Source of the DNA: CAYGWX01 sp964353855 [NCBI: uncultured bacterium]
Lineage (GTDB): Bacteria; Edwardsbacteria; CAYGWX01
Reading direction: 5' to 3'
Length of the DNA: 18,362 nucleotides
Assembly (NCBI GenBank): GCA_964353855.1
Contig: CAYGWX010000050.1
Coordinates: forward strand, 1-18,362
The notes under the pieces were generated by a model, which saw only the letters and a list, made by a program, of their open reading frames with translations, was not told where the DNA came from and made no database searches. Numbering within the stretch: position 1 is the first letter of the stretch; each line of letters opens with the position of its first letter. The position numbers were made by a program, and so were the translations under genes. Below are positions 1-8,451 of the stretch, in pieces.

Positions 1-719
1 TCCGCGTTGTCCATGGCCGAGATCGCGAAGAGGTGCTGTCCGTCCGCCAGGTTGGAAAGGGTGCAGGCCGGGTTGGTCGTGAAACGCCAGGTCTGGCGGT
101 TGGGGAGGGTCTCGTCCACGGCATAGTACCAGCCCGTGATCCATCCGTCCGGGTCCATTGTATCCGAGGAGTTTACGCTAAAGGCGATCCCTTTCCAGGT
201 CGCGGTGAAGGCCGGGAGGCAGAACAGGGTGTCCCCCTCCACAGGCCCGGAGAGGATTTGGGTGTTGGGGGCCACGGTTTTAATGGTGAATGCCCGCGAG
301 GCCGGGCTGGGGTCCCGCTGACCGAGGTTGTCAACCCCCCGGACATAAAGCATATGCCACCCCACCAGATCCGGCACCGTAAACTGAATCGTGTCCTGCG
401 TCGGGGTTCCGAATTTCAGAAGGCTGTTCCCGATGTACTGGGCCGTGCCGGCTGTATCCGGGGTCAGGTAGGTCCACTGTCCGGCGGTGTTGTCGATCAC
501 ATACTCGTAGGCGATGATCCGGCCGTCCGGATCCTTCCCGGTCCAGAACAGGAGAGTGCGGTCGGAAAGCGTGTCGCCCTGTCGCGGGATGTTGTTCAGG
601 AACCAGGTGTCCGGAGGCTGGTTCCCCAACGGCGCGGACACATGCTTCTTGGAGCATCCCCAGGCCGCGGCCAAGGCGCCGGCCAGGACTAAAACCCAAA
701 GGAGTGTTCGGTTTCGCAT
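1..719 (-). CDS. Ig-like lipoprotein, C-terminus cut by window edge
   Basis: The frame opens with ATG at 719 and stays open to base 1, so about 239 residues are visible and the C terminus is missing. The N terminus is a lipoprotein signal: MRNRTLL, a hydrophobic run, then AWGCSKK with the lipidated Cys at residue 22 and Ser at +2, which in Gram-negatives favours outer-membrane delivery. Tryptophan at -2 is unusual for a lipobox. The mature part looks like tandem Ig/fibronectin-like beta domains, with DPDG turns near residues 62-65 and 197-200 and phrases such as WHMLYVRGVDN. A Shine-Dalgarno AGAGGGAACG precedes the start, and the stop of the PorV-like gene is 10 bases upstream, so it is the last visible gene of the envelope operon. 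The front end (WGCSKKHVSAP) closely matches that of the NHL lipoprotein at the operon head (WGCSKKTITAP). The specific function is unknown. Confidence 0.85.
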   Translation of the reverse strand, partial: MRNRTLLWVLVLAGALAAAWGCSKKHVSAPLGNQPPDTWFLNNIPRQGDTLSDRTLLFWTGKDPDGRIIAYEYVIDNTAGQWTYLTPDTAGTAQYIGNSLLKFGTPTQDTIQFTVPDLVGWHMLYVRGVDNLGQRDPSPASRAFTIKTVAPNTQILSGPVEGDTLFCLPAFTATWKGIAFSVNSSDTMDPDGWITGWYYAVDETLPNRQTWRFTTNPACTLSNLADGQHLFAISAMDNA

Positions 720-729
720 CGTTCCCTCT

Positions 730-1680
730 TTAGAAGACCAGCCGCAGGGTTCCGCGGTGCATCTGGGTCAGCCAGCCCCAGTCGGTGTAGGAGTAGTTCA
801 GCTCGGCACGGACCCAGCTCGTGGGCAGGGCGGCCCCCGCCCCCAGGGACCAGCGCTCGGTGTCGTATTTGATCTTTCTCCCCGCCCGCAGGAAGAAGAG
901 GTCGCGGAAGGCGTACTCCGCGCCCAGGATGACCCGCTCCTCGTTGTCGTTGGGATGGCTCCCCTCCAGGTCCACGGTCACCCGGTGGAGCCTGGTCTCG
1001 TAGGGGACCATGGAGAGGCCCACCTTGAAGTTCATGGGCAGGGGAAACGACTCCTTGATGAACTTCATGTCGGGACCAAAGTTGGTGATCGCCATGCCCA
1101 CCTGAACCTTCTTGAAGCCCAGGTCGTACAGCGTTCCCACGTCGCCGCATATCCCCATCGCCCGCTTGTCGTCCAGGACGTCCCGGATGAGCTTCAGGGT
1201 CACGCCGGTGGAGAACTTATGGGTCAGGCTGCGGCTGTAGGTGATCCCCCCGGTGTAGGTCGTGGCCGTGAAGTAGGTCCCGTCCCAGCCGTCCCCCGGG
1301 GCCAGGGGAATGGTGCGTTTCATATCGTCCATGGTCAGGGCGATGAACGAGATGCCCCAGGTCCCCCCGGTCTTGGAGACGGGGTAGGCGATGCCTACGA
1401 ACTCGTGGTTGATCCCCGCCGGATACTGGGTGTGAGTGGCCAAGAGCTCCCTCCGGGAGAGGCGCGCCAGGCCCGCCGGGTTGTAGAACAGGGCCGAGGC
1501 ATCGTTGGCCACGGCGACGAAGGCCTCGCCCATCCCCATCGCCCGGGCCGAGACCCCCATTTTCAGGAACTGCTCTCCCGCCGTGCCCACCTTGGACTGG
1601 CCGAGGGCGCTGGCCGCGAATCCTGCCGCTGCCGCTAAAACCAGGAGAACGACCTTCTTCTTCATGGTCATCGCTCTCAT
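730..1680 (-). CDS. PorV/PorQ-family outer-membrane beta-barrel protein
   Basis: The protein is 316 aa from ATG 1680, which overlaps the upstream stop as ATGA and suggests translational coupling; ATGs at 1671 and 1665 (MKKK) are alternatives. A signal peptide covers about residues 6-28 (KKKVVLLVLAAAAG to ALGQ). The mature start has the family signature: MGVSARAMGMGEAFVA (41-56), then NDASALFYNPAGLA (59-72). Repeated amphipathic strands follow, and the chain ends in an aromatic residue (LRLVF), as expected for an outer-membrane barrel. PorV and PorQ are long-chain-fatty-acid-transporter-like barrels; in Bacteroidetes PorV shuttles type IX cargo to the attachment complex. Here the gene directly follows one with a type IX/FlgD-like C terminus, so a secretion-partner role is a reasonable inference. 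The family is broader than T9SS, however, and no other T9SS component is visible. Confidence 0.85.
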   Translation of the reverse strand: MRAMTMKKKVVLLVLAAAAGFAASALGQSKVGTAGEQFLKMGVSARAMGMGEAFVAVANDASALFYNPAGLARLSRRELLATHTQYPAGINHEFVGIAYPVSKTGGTWGISFIALTMDDMKRTIPLAPGDGWDGTYFTATTYTGGITYSRSLTHKFSTGVTLKLIRDVLDDKRAMGICGDVGTLYDLGFKKVQVGMAITNFGPDMKFIKESFPLPMNFKVGLSMVPYETRLHRVTVDLEGSHPNDNEERVILGAEYAFRDLFFLRAGRKIKYDTERWSLGAGAALPTSWVRAELNYSYTDWGWLTQMHRGTLRLVF

Positions 1681-4049
1681 TTGATCACCACAAACTTTCC
1701 GACCTGCTTGATCTTCCGGTCCGGCACTTCGACCGAAAACAGGTACACGCCGGACGAGACGGCCTGCAGGTCTCTGGAGATGAGGTTCCAACGCTCCGAG
1801 GTGGGCGTGGAGTAGGAGTTACCCCCGGGGTGGTAGATGGTCGCCGCCAGGTCCCCCCCCAGGGTATAGATCCGGATGACGCACTTCTCCGGAAGGTTGA
1901 TGAAGTCCAGACGGCGGGAATGCTCGCTCCAGGTCTTGCGGTCCGGGTTCTCCCAGCGCATCTCATTATAATCCTGAAGAGAGCCTTTTCCTCCGTCGAT
2001 GCGGTAGGGATTAGGGACGACCATGACCTCCAGGCTCTGGGCCTCCTCCACGCTGGCCCCGGGGATCACCCGCATCAAACTGGAGTTCGGGCTGGATTCC
2101 AGAGGCTCCACCAGGCTGGGTTTGTATCCGAAGTCCACGGCAGTGACGGCATAGTAGAGGGGAAAGCCGTTGGGCACCCCCACGTCCTCCAGCATGTAGC
2201 GGTAGTCCCGGTCGGTGTTTTTCGCTTTCACCTCCGGAGAGATCGGCGGGGGAGGCCAGTTGTCGAAGCCGTACTTATATGCGATGGTCGTGTCATGGTT
2301 GGAGAGCGGCTGGTCGTACTGCCTCAGGAGGGTCCATCCGCCGATCTCCTGCTTGTCCGTGGAGAAGGAGCGGAAGACCTTGTATCCCTCGAAATCGTTG
2401 ACCTTGGAGAACGGGTCTTTCTGCCTGGGGTCCTCCGGGCCCGCGTCCCAGATCAGGGTCACCTTGTTGCTGGAGGGGATCGTTTTGATATTCGGCGGAT
2501 AAGGCGGCGGAGGCCCCCGGAAATCCGGGATCCCGTCGCCCTCCAGCCAGGTCGTGTCCGCTCTTCCGGCCTTGTAAACCAGGGCATAGGTTCCGCGATT
2601 ACCGTCCCCGTCGGTGTCGATCCCCGGGTTGTCGTACACCCGGTAGGCCCAGCTGGCGTTCAGGGCCAGGGCGGAGAAATCGTAATAGGGGTCGTAGGGC
2701 CAGCCGCCTTGACCCAGGTTCTTAATAAATTTCTGCCCGCCGCAGTACCCGATGGTGATCGGGACGGTGTCCCCGGGAGCCAGGTACTGCTTGGAAGTAT
2801 CCTGCCCCGTGGGGTCCCGCCACCCGGGATACACCGGCCCGACGGACAGGAGGTAGCGGGTGTCGTTGGGCACGTTGTGGGGAGCGTTCTGGGGGTCCAG
2901 CTGGTCCGGATCGAAGGCGTACGCCGGGTCCCATTTGGACAGGCTCATCATCCGGTACTTCTCGGCATCCGTGTTGGGGGTCCCGGGCGGATCCAGAGGA
3001 TTGCCCGGATCGTGGGGGCCCCAGTCCTTGGTCGGATCGGTGCTGGAATACCACCATTGGAAGGAATATTTCAGGCGGGGGTTGGGGGTGCGCAGCACCC
3101 GCGTCCCAGTAACCCCGGGGGTGGGCCAGGAGTTGGGATCGGATAACCCGTCGTAGTCCGAGATCCAGGACACGTTGATTTGCTCGGAAGGGGCCTGGGT
3201 TTTCGGCCTACCCTCCACGTGCTCGGGCGGTAGGCCCTGGCGGAAGAAGACCACGCTGTCCGCCTCCGGCGGGGAGGGCCAGAGGGTGTCCGAGGAGATG
3301 GCCGTGGAGCGCCAGCGACGGAACCCGCAGATATCGTCAACGGACTTGTTGCGGTTGGCCGCCCCGCTGGCCCCCACGTCCGCGTCCACGTACAGGCCCA
3401 TGTACAGGTTACGCAGGGTGTCGTGGCCGATGTTGATGATCTCGTAGTCGATGAGGATGAAGTCCTGGGCGTAGGAGTAGCTCCAGTCGTAGCTCTTCTG
3501 GGTGACCTTGATCCCCAGGGGCTTGTGGTCCGGCCCCACATAGGCCGGGTTGGTGTAGGTGTCCGTGCAGGCCGCGATGAAGTCCTGTTCCGAGATCGCC
3601 TTGCCGTAGGGCGAGGTGGAGTCCGCGTAGAACGGGCTCCCCGGCCGGGTGGAGCGCTCGATGATCGTGTCCGCGTCGGTGGCCCCCGGCCAGATCTCGT
3701 ACTGCCACCCCGCCCAGCCCTCCACCCCGGTGGAGACCAGGGTGTCCGTCTTCCCCGGCTGCCCGGGCTTGGGCCGCATGGCCCCCAGCCAGAGTCCTCC
3801 CCAGAAGAGGTACTCCGTGCCCGACCGGGCCGGGAACTCGCAGGAGGGAAAGGTCCATTCCTCGTCGTTCCCGAAGAACCCGTAGTTCGTCATGGTCAGC
3901 CACATGTTGCCCACCTTGTGGGTCTTCATCTGGGTTTTGGGCTTTGCGGTGATGATTCCGGGTGGGCGGCTTAAGCTGGCCGACCACGCCGGGCCCCAGA
4001 CCAGGGCCAGAAAGGCCAGCCCAAAAAACGCTTTCTTTGATCTGCTCAT
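1677..4049 (-). CDS. Large secreted surface protein with FnIII-like region and FlgD/T9SS-type C-terminal module
   Basis: The protein is 790 aa from ATG 4049, chosen because GGGAGAACG sits directly upstream and a signal peptide follows at once (MSRSKKAFFGLAFLALVWG, cut near AWSA at 21-24). A longer frame from 4088 would add 13 non-signal residues and overlap the receptor gene. Residues 30-510 are a large region rich in Trp, Tyr, Pro and Asp that I cannot assign. About 512-650 looks fibronectin-III-like (VTLIWDAGPEDP, EGYKVFRS, YYAVTAVDFG). Residues 672-790 form a FlgD-Ig/type IX-like C-terminal module: VVPNPYR, CVIRIYTLGGDL, SSGVYLFSVEV and a lysine-rich end, VGKFVVIK. Such modules are removed or anchored by the type IX system in Bacteroidetes. 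It lies between the TonB-dependent receptor and the PorV-like barrel. No catalytic motif was recognised; a binding or surface-layer role is possible. Confidence 0.85.
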   Translation of the reverse strand: MSRSKKAFFGLAFLALVWGPAWSASLSRPPGIITAKPKTQMKTHKVGNMWLTMTNYGFFGNDEEWTFPSCEFPARSGTEYLFWGGLWLGAMRPKPGQPGKTDTLVSTGVEGWAGWQYEIWPGATDADTIIERSTRPGSPFYADSTSPYGKAISEQDFIAACTDTYTNPAYVGPDHKPLGIKVTQKSYDWSYSYAQDFILIDYEIINIGHDTLRNLYMGLYVDADVGASGAANRNKSVDDICGFRRWRSTAISSDTLWPSPPEADSVVFFRQGLPPEHVEGRPKTQAPSEQINVSWISDYDGLSDPNSWPTPGVTGTRVLRTPNPRLKYSFQWWYSSTDPTKDWGPHDPGNPLDPPGTPNTDAEKYRMMSLSKWDPAYAFDPDQLDPQNAPHNVPNDTRYLLSVGPVYPGWRDPTGQDTSKQYLAPGDTVPITIGYCGGQKFIKNLGQGGWPYDPYYDFSALALNASWAYRVYDNPGIDTDGDGNRGTYALVYKAGRADTTWLEGDGIPDFRGPPPPYPPNIKTIPSSNKVTLIWDAGPEDPRQKDPFSKVNDFEGYKVFRSFSTDKQEIGGWTLLRQYDQPLSNHDTTIAYKYGFDNWPPPPISPEVKAKNTDRDYRYMLEDVGVPNGFPLYYAVTAVDFGYKPSLVEPLESSPNSSLMRVIPGASVEEAQSLEVMVVPNPYRIDGGKGSLQDYNEMRWENPDRKTWSEHSRRLDFINLPEKCVIRIYTLGGDLAATIYHPGGNSYSTPTSERWNLISRDLQAVSSGVYLFSVEVPDRKIKQVGKFVVIK

Positions 4050-4081
4050 CGTTCTCCCTCGCCTTTCGAACGTCGTTTCGA

Positions 4082-7042
4082 CTACCATTCTACCCCCACC
4101 CCGGCCTGGATGTTTCGTCTCGGGTGATAGTTGTCCGGACTGTTCTTGCTCTCCGGATCCGTTGGAAACGGTTTGCTGGTGTAGGTGTCGATTTCCTTCA
4201 CATTGAGCCTGTCGAACAGGTTCTTAACCTGCAGGAGCACCTGGGCCTTGAGCGGGCCGTAGTACAGATCCTTGCTGGCCTTCAGGTCCATCGAGTTGAA
4301 TCCCGGCTTCCGGAAGGCGTTATCGGTATATTGTGGATCGGGGGTCGTACCATCTTTGAGGCTCTTAGTGTAGGGCAGGCCGCTCGAGGCCTGCCACAAC
4401 AGGTTGATCCCCCAACCCTGGGGAAGCTTCCGTCCGAACAGGACCGGATGCTCGCCCTTCCCCACCCGGTAGTCTAAGTCCACAACCAAGGCGTGGCGCT
4501 GGTCCCAGGAGAGCGGGAAGTCCTTGATCGGCAGCGGGCGGTTACCAAAGTCGTAATCGTAGTTCTGCCGGTCCGAGGAGGACTTGCCCATCGCCCAGGA
4601 CAGAGTATAGGCAATCGATCCCCGGGTGTAATGGCTGGGGAACTTCTCCAAGTTGAGTTCCAGCCCTCGGACGTTGCCGTAATCCAGGTTGTAGAAGATG
4701 TGTCCGCTCAGCGGACCCGTCCCCCGCTGTTGCATATCGACGAGGTCCCGGTAGTCCTTGAAAAACCCCGAAACCCCCAGGACCCAGTCCGTGGCCAGGG
4801 CATGTTCCACACCCAGTTCGTACTGGGTGTTTCGGGTGGGCTTGAGCCCCGGGTTTCCGTAGTATTTGTAGGCGCTGCCCCCCTGGGTGGCCAGCTCGAA
4901 GATGTAATTGAACTGCGGGATTACGTAGAAAATCCCGTAATTGAAGAACAGCTTATCTCGCTCCGTGATCGGGTGAGCGATCCCGATCCTCGGGGCCAGG
5001 CGGTTCTGCCATCCGATCAGCACCGTGTCCCCGGTGATCGGGTCGGTGAACGTCTGGACGCTCCGCCCGGCGTAGAAGACGTCGTAACGCAAGCCGGCGT
5101 TCACGATCATCCCCTCGGTCTCGATCTTGTCCTGCAGGTAGACCGCCCCCGCGACCGGATGCCGTTCGTAGAAGTCCCGGAAGATCCCCCGGTTCGGCCA
5201 CCCCCAACCCTCGTTCCGGAGCCAAGAGACGCTGTCCGGTGTGAGGTCGTATTTTCGGTACCCGTACTGGATCTCCCCTTTGCGGACATCGTAGCGTTTG
5301 TACTCCAACCCGCCCTTCAAGAGGTGGGCTTTTCCCCGCTGGTTGACGAAGTCCAGCTTCGCTGTATAGGTCACGGTGCGGTAGTCCCGCCACGGCGCCC
5401 ACTGGTCGAAGCCATAGTCGTAGAACCCGTCGGCTTTCTTCTGGTCGTAGATCCCGTTGTTGTTCCAGTCCACGAAGGGCTCCCCGGGGTCGTACTGCTT
5501 GTTCTTGTTGAGGTCCGTATAGGGCTCGGTCCCGTTCCATATCCCGTTGTGGTCCCAGTCCCGGAAGGGCTCTCCGGGGTCGAAGTGGCCGTTGGTTGTG
5601 GCCCTGTCCACGAACGGCTCCCCGGGATCGTAGCTGTTGTTCCCGTTCAGGTCCACATAGGTCTCCCCGGCGTCGTAGACCCCGTTGTAGCTCGGGAGGT
5701 CGATGAAGGGCTCGTTTTTCCCGTCCGTATAGGCGATGATCTCCAGCGGGTCTTTGCTGGTGTCGTAAGCATAGTCGTTGAGCTCGTCCACGTCCCGTCC
5801 CCCTGGCCGCTGGCGGTAGGAGGTCAGATGGCGCGACAGGTTCAGGGTGTAGAAAGTGCTCTGGGAGATTACGTGGGTCCAAGACATGACCCCCAGGGTG
5901 CTGTATTCCCGCACCCGTGGCGCGAACTCCGGGATGTACTTGTAAGCGTATTGGTATTCCACCGCCCCCATCGGGAGCGCTCCGAAGGAATGGGCCTTGG
6001 AGCCTCTATAGGATAAGGAGAGTTTCTTTCCGGTTAGCTCGTAGGTCCATTTAAGGCTTCCGGTGTAGTTGTTAAGCCGCCGGTCCTGGAGGGTGATCCC
6101 GGCCAGGCGGTAGCGGGTCTGCCAGTTGTTGACGTACTTCCCGTACCCGTCCTGCCATTCCCCGTCCGAGGCCGCGAAATACTTCGCTCTCCCCGGCAGG
6201 CGGAGCGCCTTGAACAGGCGGTTGGTGAAGAGGTCCGGCCCCCCGAACGAAACCTCGGCCCGGTCGAAGTTCAGGAAGCGGTGCTCCTCCCGGGTCGTTC
6301 CCGGCACCCGGTCCGTGCGGTACGTCACGCTTCCCGAGAACCGCTCGCCCCCCTCCTTGGTCACCATATTCACGATCCCGGACTGGGCCTGGCCGTACTC
6401 GGCGTTGAACCCCCCCAGGATCGTGGACATCTCCGAGATGGAGTTCGTCCCGACCATCATCCCGAAGCTCCCCGAGGCCAGGGGGTCCTTGATCGAGATC
6501 CCGTCCACCATATAGGAGACCTCTCCGGTCCGCCCGCCCCGGATGTGGATCTGCCGTCCCGTGCCCACCGCGCTGGTGTTCTTCTCCAGGGCCTGGGAGA
6601 AATTGTCCACTCCGGGCAGGGTCACGAGGACGTCCCGGGTCACGTTCCTCTGGCTGGAGGTCACGTCCGGCTTAATCATCTTTTCCCTCTCCCGGACCGT
6701 GATCCCGCCCAGCTGGATGACCTGGGTGGAGAGAACGAATTGGATGGTCGTGGTGAGGTCCATGCTCACCTTGACGTTGGTGGCGGTCATCTTGGAGTAC
6801 CCCATCATCTTACCCTCCAGACTGTAGATCCCCGGAGGGACGTTGATGATGAAGTAGTTCCCGTCCATGTCCGCCACCGCGCCCAGGGAGGTCCCCACGA
6901 CCTGGATCGTGGCGAACGGCAGGCCCTGCCCGGTGCCCTTGTCCACCACACGCCCCGCGATCTTCCCCGTGGTCCCGGCCAGGATCGGTCCCGCCAGGAG
7001 AAGCGCGCCTATCATACAGGCGATGACGCTGCGTATCTTCAT
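4082..7042 (-). CDS. TonB-dependent receptor with carboxypeptidase-regulatory-like domain and EF-hand-like repeats
   Basis: The protein is 986 aa and starts at ATG 7042, preceded by GAGGTGAAATGAG. A signal peptide covers 1-23 (ending ILAG). A CarboxypepD_reg-like beta sandwich fills about 25-105 (GKIAGRVVDKGTGQGLPFATI, DMDGNYFIINVPPG). The TonB plug domain spans about 125-235, with IRGGRTGEVSYMVDGI at 167-182 and GGFNAEYGQAQSGIVNMVTKEGG at 210-232. The rest is barrel, ending in an aromatic residue (VGVEW). This is SusC/CirA-type architecture: an outer-membrane transporter powered through TonB-ExbBD, none of which are in the window. At residues 444-535 six acidic 15-16-residue repeats (EPFVDWNNNGIYD type) interrupt the barrel, probably in an extracellular loop. 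No SusD partner is adjacent; the neighbours are a propeller lipoprotein and a large secreted protein. The cargo is unknown. Confidence 0.95.
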   Translation of the reverse strand: MKIRSVIACMIGALLLAGPILAGTTGKIAGRVVDKGTGQGLPFATIQVVGTSLGAVADMDGNYFIINVPPGIYSLEGKMMGYSKMTATNVKVSMDLTTTIQFVLSTQVIQLGGITVREREKMIKPDVTSSQRNVTRDVLVTLPGVDNFSQALEKNTSAVGTGRQIHIRGGRTGEVSYMVDGISIKDPLASGSFGMMVGTNSISEMSTILGGFNAEYGQAQSGIVNMVTKEGGERFSGSVTYRTDRVPGTTREEHRFLNFDRAEVSFGGPDLFTNRLFKALRLPGRAKYFAASDGEWQDGYGKYVNNWQTRYRLAGITLQDRRLNNYTGSLKWTYELTGKKLSLSYRGSKAHSFGALPMGAVEYQYAYKYIPEFAPRVREYSTLGVMSWTHVISQSTFYTLNLSRHLTSYRQRPGGRDVDELNDYAYDTSKDPLEIIAYTDGKNEPFIDLPSYNGVYDAGETYVDLNGNNSYDPGEPFVDRATTNGHFDPGEPFRDWDHNGIWNGTEPYTDLNKNKQYDPGEPFVDWNNNGIYDQKKADGFYDYGFDQWAPWRDYRTVTYTAKLDFVNQRGKAHLLKGGLEYKRYDVRKGEIQYGYRKYDLTPDSVSWLRNEGWGWPNRGIFRDFYERHPVAGAVYLQDKIETEGMIVNAGLRYDVFYAGRSVQTFTDPITGDTVLIGWQNRLAPRIGIAHPITERDKLFFNYGIFYVIPQFNYIFELATQGGSAYKYYGNPGLKPTRNTQYELGVEHALATDWVLGVSGFFKDYRDLVDMQQRGTGPLSGHIFYNLDYGNVRGLELNLEKFPSHYTRGSIAYTLSWAMGKSSSDRQNYDYDFGNRPLPIKDFPLSWDQRHALVVDLDYRVGKGEHPVLFGRKLPQGWGINLLWQASSGLPYTKSLKDGTTPDPQYTDNAFRKPGFNSMDLKASKDLYYGPLKAQVLLQVKNLFDRLNVKEIDTYTSKPFPTDPESKNSPDNYHPRRNIQAGVGVEW
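5444..5713 (-). repeat. Six EF-hand-like 15-16-residue repeats inside the TonB-dependent receptor
   Basis: These bases encode receptor residues 444-533. The units begin EPFID, ETYVD, EPFVD, EPFRD, EPYTD and EPFVD. Two units fit the EF-hand loop spacing 1,3,5,7,9,12 well: DLNGNNSYDPGE and DLNKNKQYDPGE. DWDHNGIWNGTE also fits, two units carry one extra residue, and the last has Lys in place of Glu at position 12. The pattern predicts calcium binding, like dockerin or thrombospondin type 3 repeats, but this is inferred from motif only. Confidence 0.8.
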
Positions 7043-7060
7043 CTCATTTCACCTCGCTCG

Positions 7061-8404
7061 TTACTTCGCGCTGAATTTCTTGACCTGGTAGTTCCCCGCA
7101 TCCATTACATAGACCGAAGAGTTCAATCCCAGGGCGATCCCCATCGGGCCGTTGAACTGGTTGGGAGCCGCTCCCAGGCTTCCGAACTGGGTGCGGTAGG
7201 AGAAGGTGTTGTCCGTGTTCCTCCGAAACTTCTCGACACGGTGGTTTCCGGCATCGGTGATGTAAATGTTCTGCAGGGTGCTGTCATCGATCGCCACGCC
7301 AAAGGGCCCGCTGAACTCCCCGCTGGAATCTCCTGCCGTCCCGAACTCCCCGACGTAGGCCCCGAATACCATCACCCGATTTCCCCCGGTGGAGGGCACG
7401 TAGACGTAGCCGTTGATGTCCGCCGCGATCCCGCCCGGGGCGTTCGCGAGCCAGTAAGAAGGCGTGCCGTTGTAGGGGAACTTCCACACCTTGCCCTTTC
7501 CCAGGGTGTCGTATCCGCTGACGAAGAAATCCAGATTCGCGGTGACCGCCACTCCGTTCACCGGCCCGAAGGTGTCCCCGGGGACCCCGCCGTAACGTTG
7601 GATATATTGGATATAGTTTCCGGCATCAAAGAACTTCTGCACCAGCTTGTTGCCCGTGTCCCCCACGTACACGTAGCCCAGGCGGTCCACGGCGATGCCC
7701 CTCGGGTTCTTCAGATCGGGGTGAGTGGAGAAGGTGTCCCCGTCCCCCCGTGTCCACTGCTTGAGGAAGGTCCCGTTGGCGTCGAACTTCTGGATGCGAT
7801 TGTTTCCGGCATCGGCCACGTAGACGTCCCCGTTCGGTCCTACTGCGATCCCTACCGGATTGAGGAACTGCCCGGGCCCGCTGCCCTGGCTACCCCAGCG
7901 GATCAGCAGGCGGTACACGGTGACCGTGATCGCCACCAGTTTCTGGACGTTCTTCCCTCGGTTGTCCGAGGCCGTGACGTTCACTGTGGCGCTGGCCGCC
8001 GTATCCGGGGCTTTCCAGCGGGCATAGCCAAGGGCGCTGCTATCCCTGCGGCCTCCGGTAATCCTACCTTCCTTAGGTCCGAGGGTGTCGCTGCCCACGG
8101 TTAGGAAGGTCCCGGTCGTGGTAGACCAAGAGTAGGACAGGCTGTCCCCGTCCGGGTCCTGGGCCGAGCAGAAAAGCAGGGAGGTCTCCCCTCGCCCCAC
8201 CACTTTCGGCGTGGCCGTAAAGCTTGCGATCACCGGCGAGTTGGCGTCCGGGGCCGTGATCGTCTTCTTGGAACACCCCCAGAGGGCCAGCCCCAAAACC
8301 AGAAGCCCTCCCGCCCAAAGGCTCAATGGCCTCAGGGAAAGAGTACCTCTCAGCCGGGGAGACCGGCCGCCTTGTTGGTCGAACCACCTCATTCGCACAC
8401 GCAT
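7061..8404 (-). CDS. Six-bladed NHL-repeat lipoprotein with Ig/PKD-like domain
   Basis: The protein is 447 aa. ATG 8404 is chosen for the strong Shine-Dalgarno AAGGAG five bases upstream. The N terminus is long and basic, then hydrophobic, with lipobox LWGC (Cys 44, Ser at +2), so it is probably an outer-membrane lipoprotein. Residues 55-160 resemble an Ig/PKD domain (DPDGDSLSYSWSTTTG). From about 167 to the end are six NHL repeats with classic phrases: PVGIAVGPNGDVYVADAGNN, RGIAVDRLGYVYVGDTGN, GIAADINGYVYVPSTGGN and GIALGLNSSVYVMDAGN. This gives a six-bladed beta-propeller, a fold usually used to bind proteins or glycans. It is the first gene of the envelope operon, 18 bases before the TonB-dependent receptor, behind two predicted promoters. 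It may act as a surface partner of the receptor, a role SusD-like lipoproteins play elsewhere; that is inference. Confidence 0.9.
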   Translation of the reverse strand: MRVRMRWFDQQGGRSPRLRGTLSLRPLSLWAGGLLVLGLALWGCSKKTITAPDANSPVIASFTATPKVVGRGETSLLFCSAQDPDGDSLSYSWSTTTGTFLTVGSDTLGPKEGRITGGRRDSSALGYARWKAPDTAASATVNVTASDNRGKNVQKLVAITVTVYRLLIRWGSQGSGPGQFLNPVGIAVGPNGDVYVADAGNNRIQKFDANGTFLKQWTRGDGDTFSTHPDLKNPRGIAVDRLGYVYVGDTGNKLVQKFFDAGNYIQYIQRYGGVPGDTFGPVNGVAVTANLDFFVSGYDTLGKGKVWKFPYNGTPSYWLANAPGGIAADINGYVYVPSTGGNRVMVFGAYVGEFGTAGDSSGEFSGPFGVAIDDSTLQNIYITDAGNHRVEKFRRNTDNTFSYRTQFGSLGAAPNQFNGPMGIALGLNSSVYVMDAGNYQVKKFSAK

Positions 8405-8451
8405 TCCATCTCCTTATGCCTGATGATGACTCTCCGGTCCAATATGATATT

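Noticed and set aside
514-3146. Plus-strand open frames opposite the PorV-like and large secreted protein genes
   Set aside because: Low-complexity antisense translations; the minus-strand frames carry signal peptides and family motifs.
5444-5713. Reading the repeats in the receptor gene as a CRISPR-like or DNA-level element
   Set aside because: Spacing is a multiple of three, the frame is kept and the amino-acid pattern is better conserved than the DNA, so this is a protein repeat.
4493-8104. Long plus-strand open frames (4493-6016 and 6281-8104) opposite the receptor and NHL lipoprotein genes
   Set aside because: They are antisense to well-supported genes, rich in Arg, Gly, Pro and Val, without domain motifs, and typical of the stop-poor antisense frame in GC-rich DNA.
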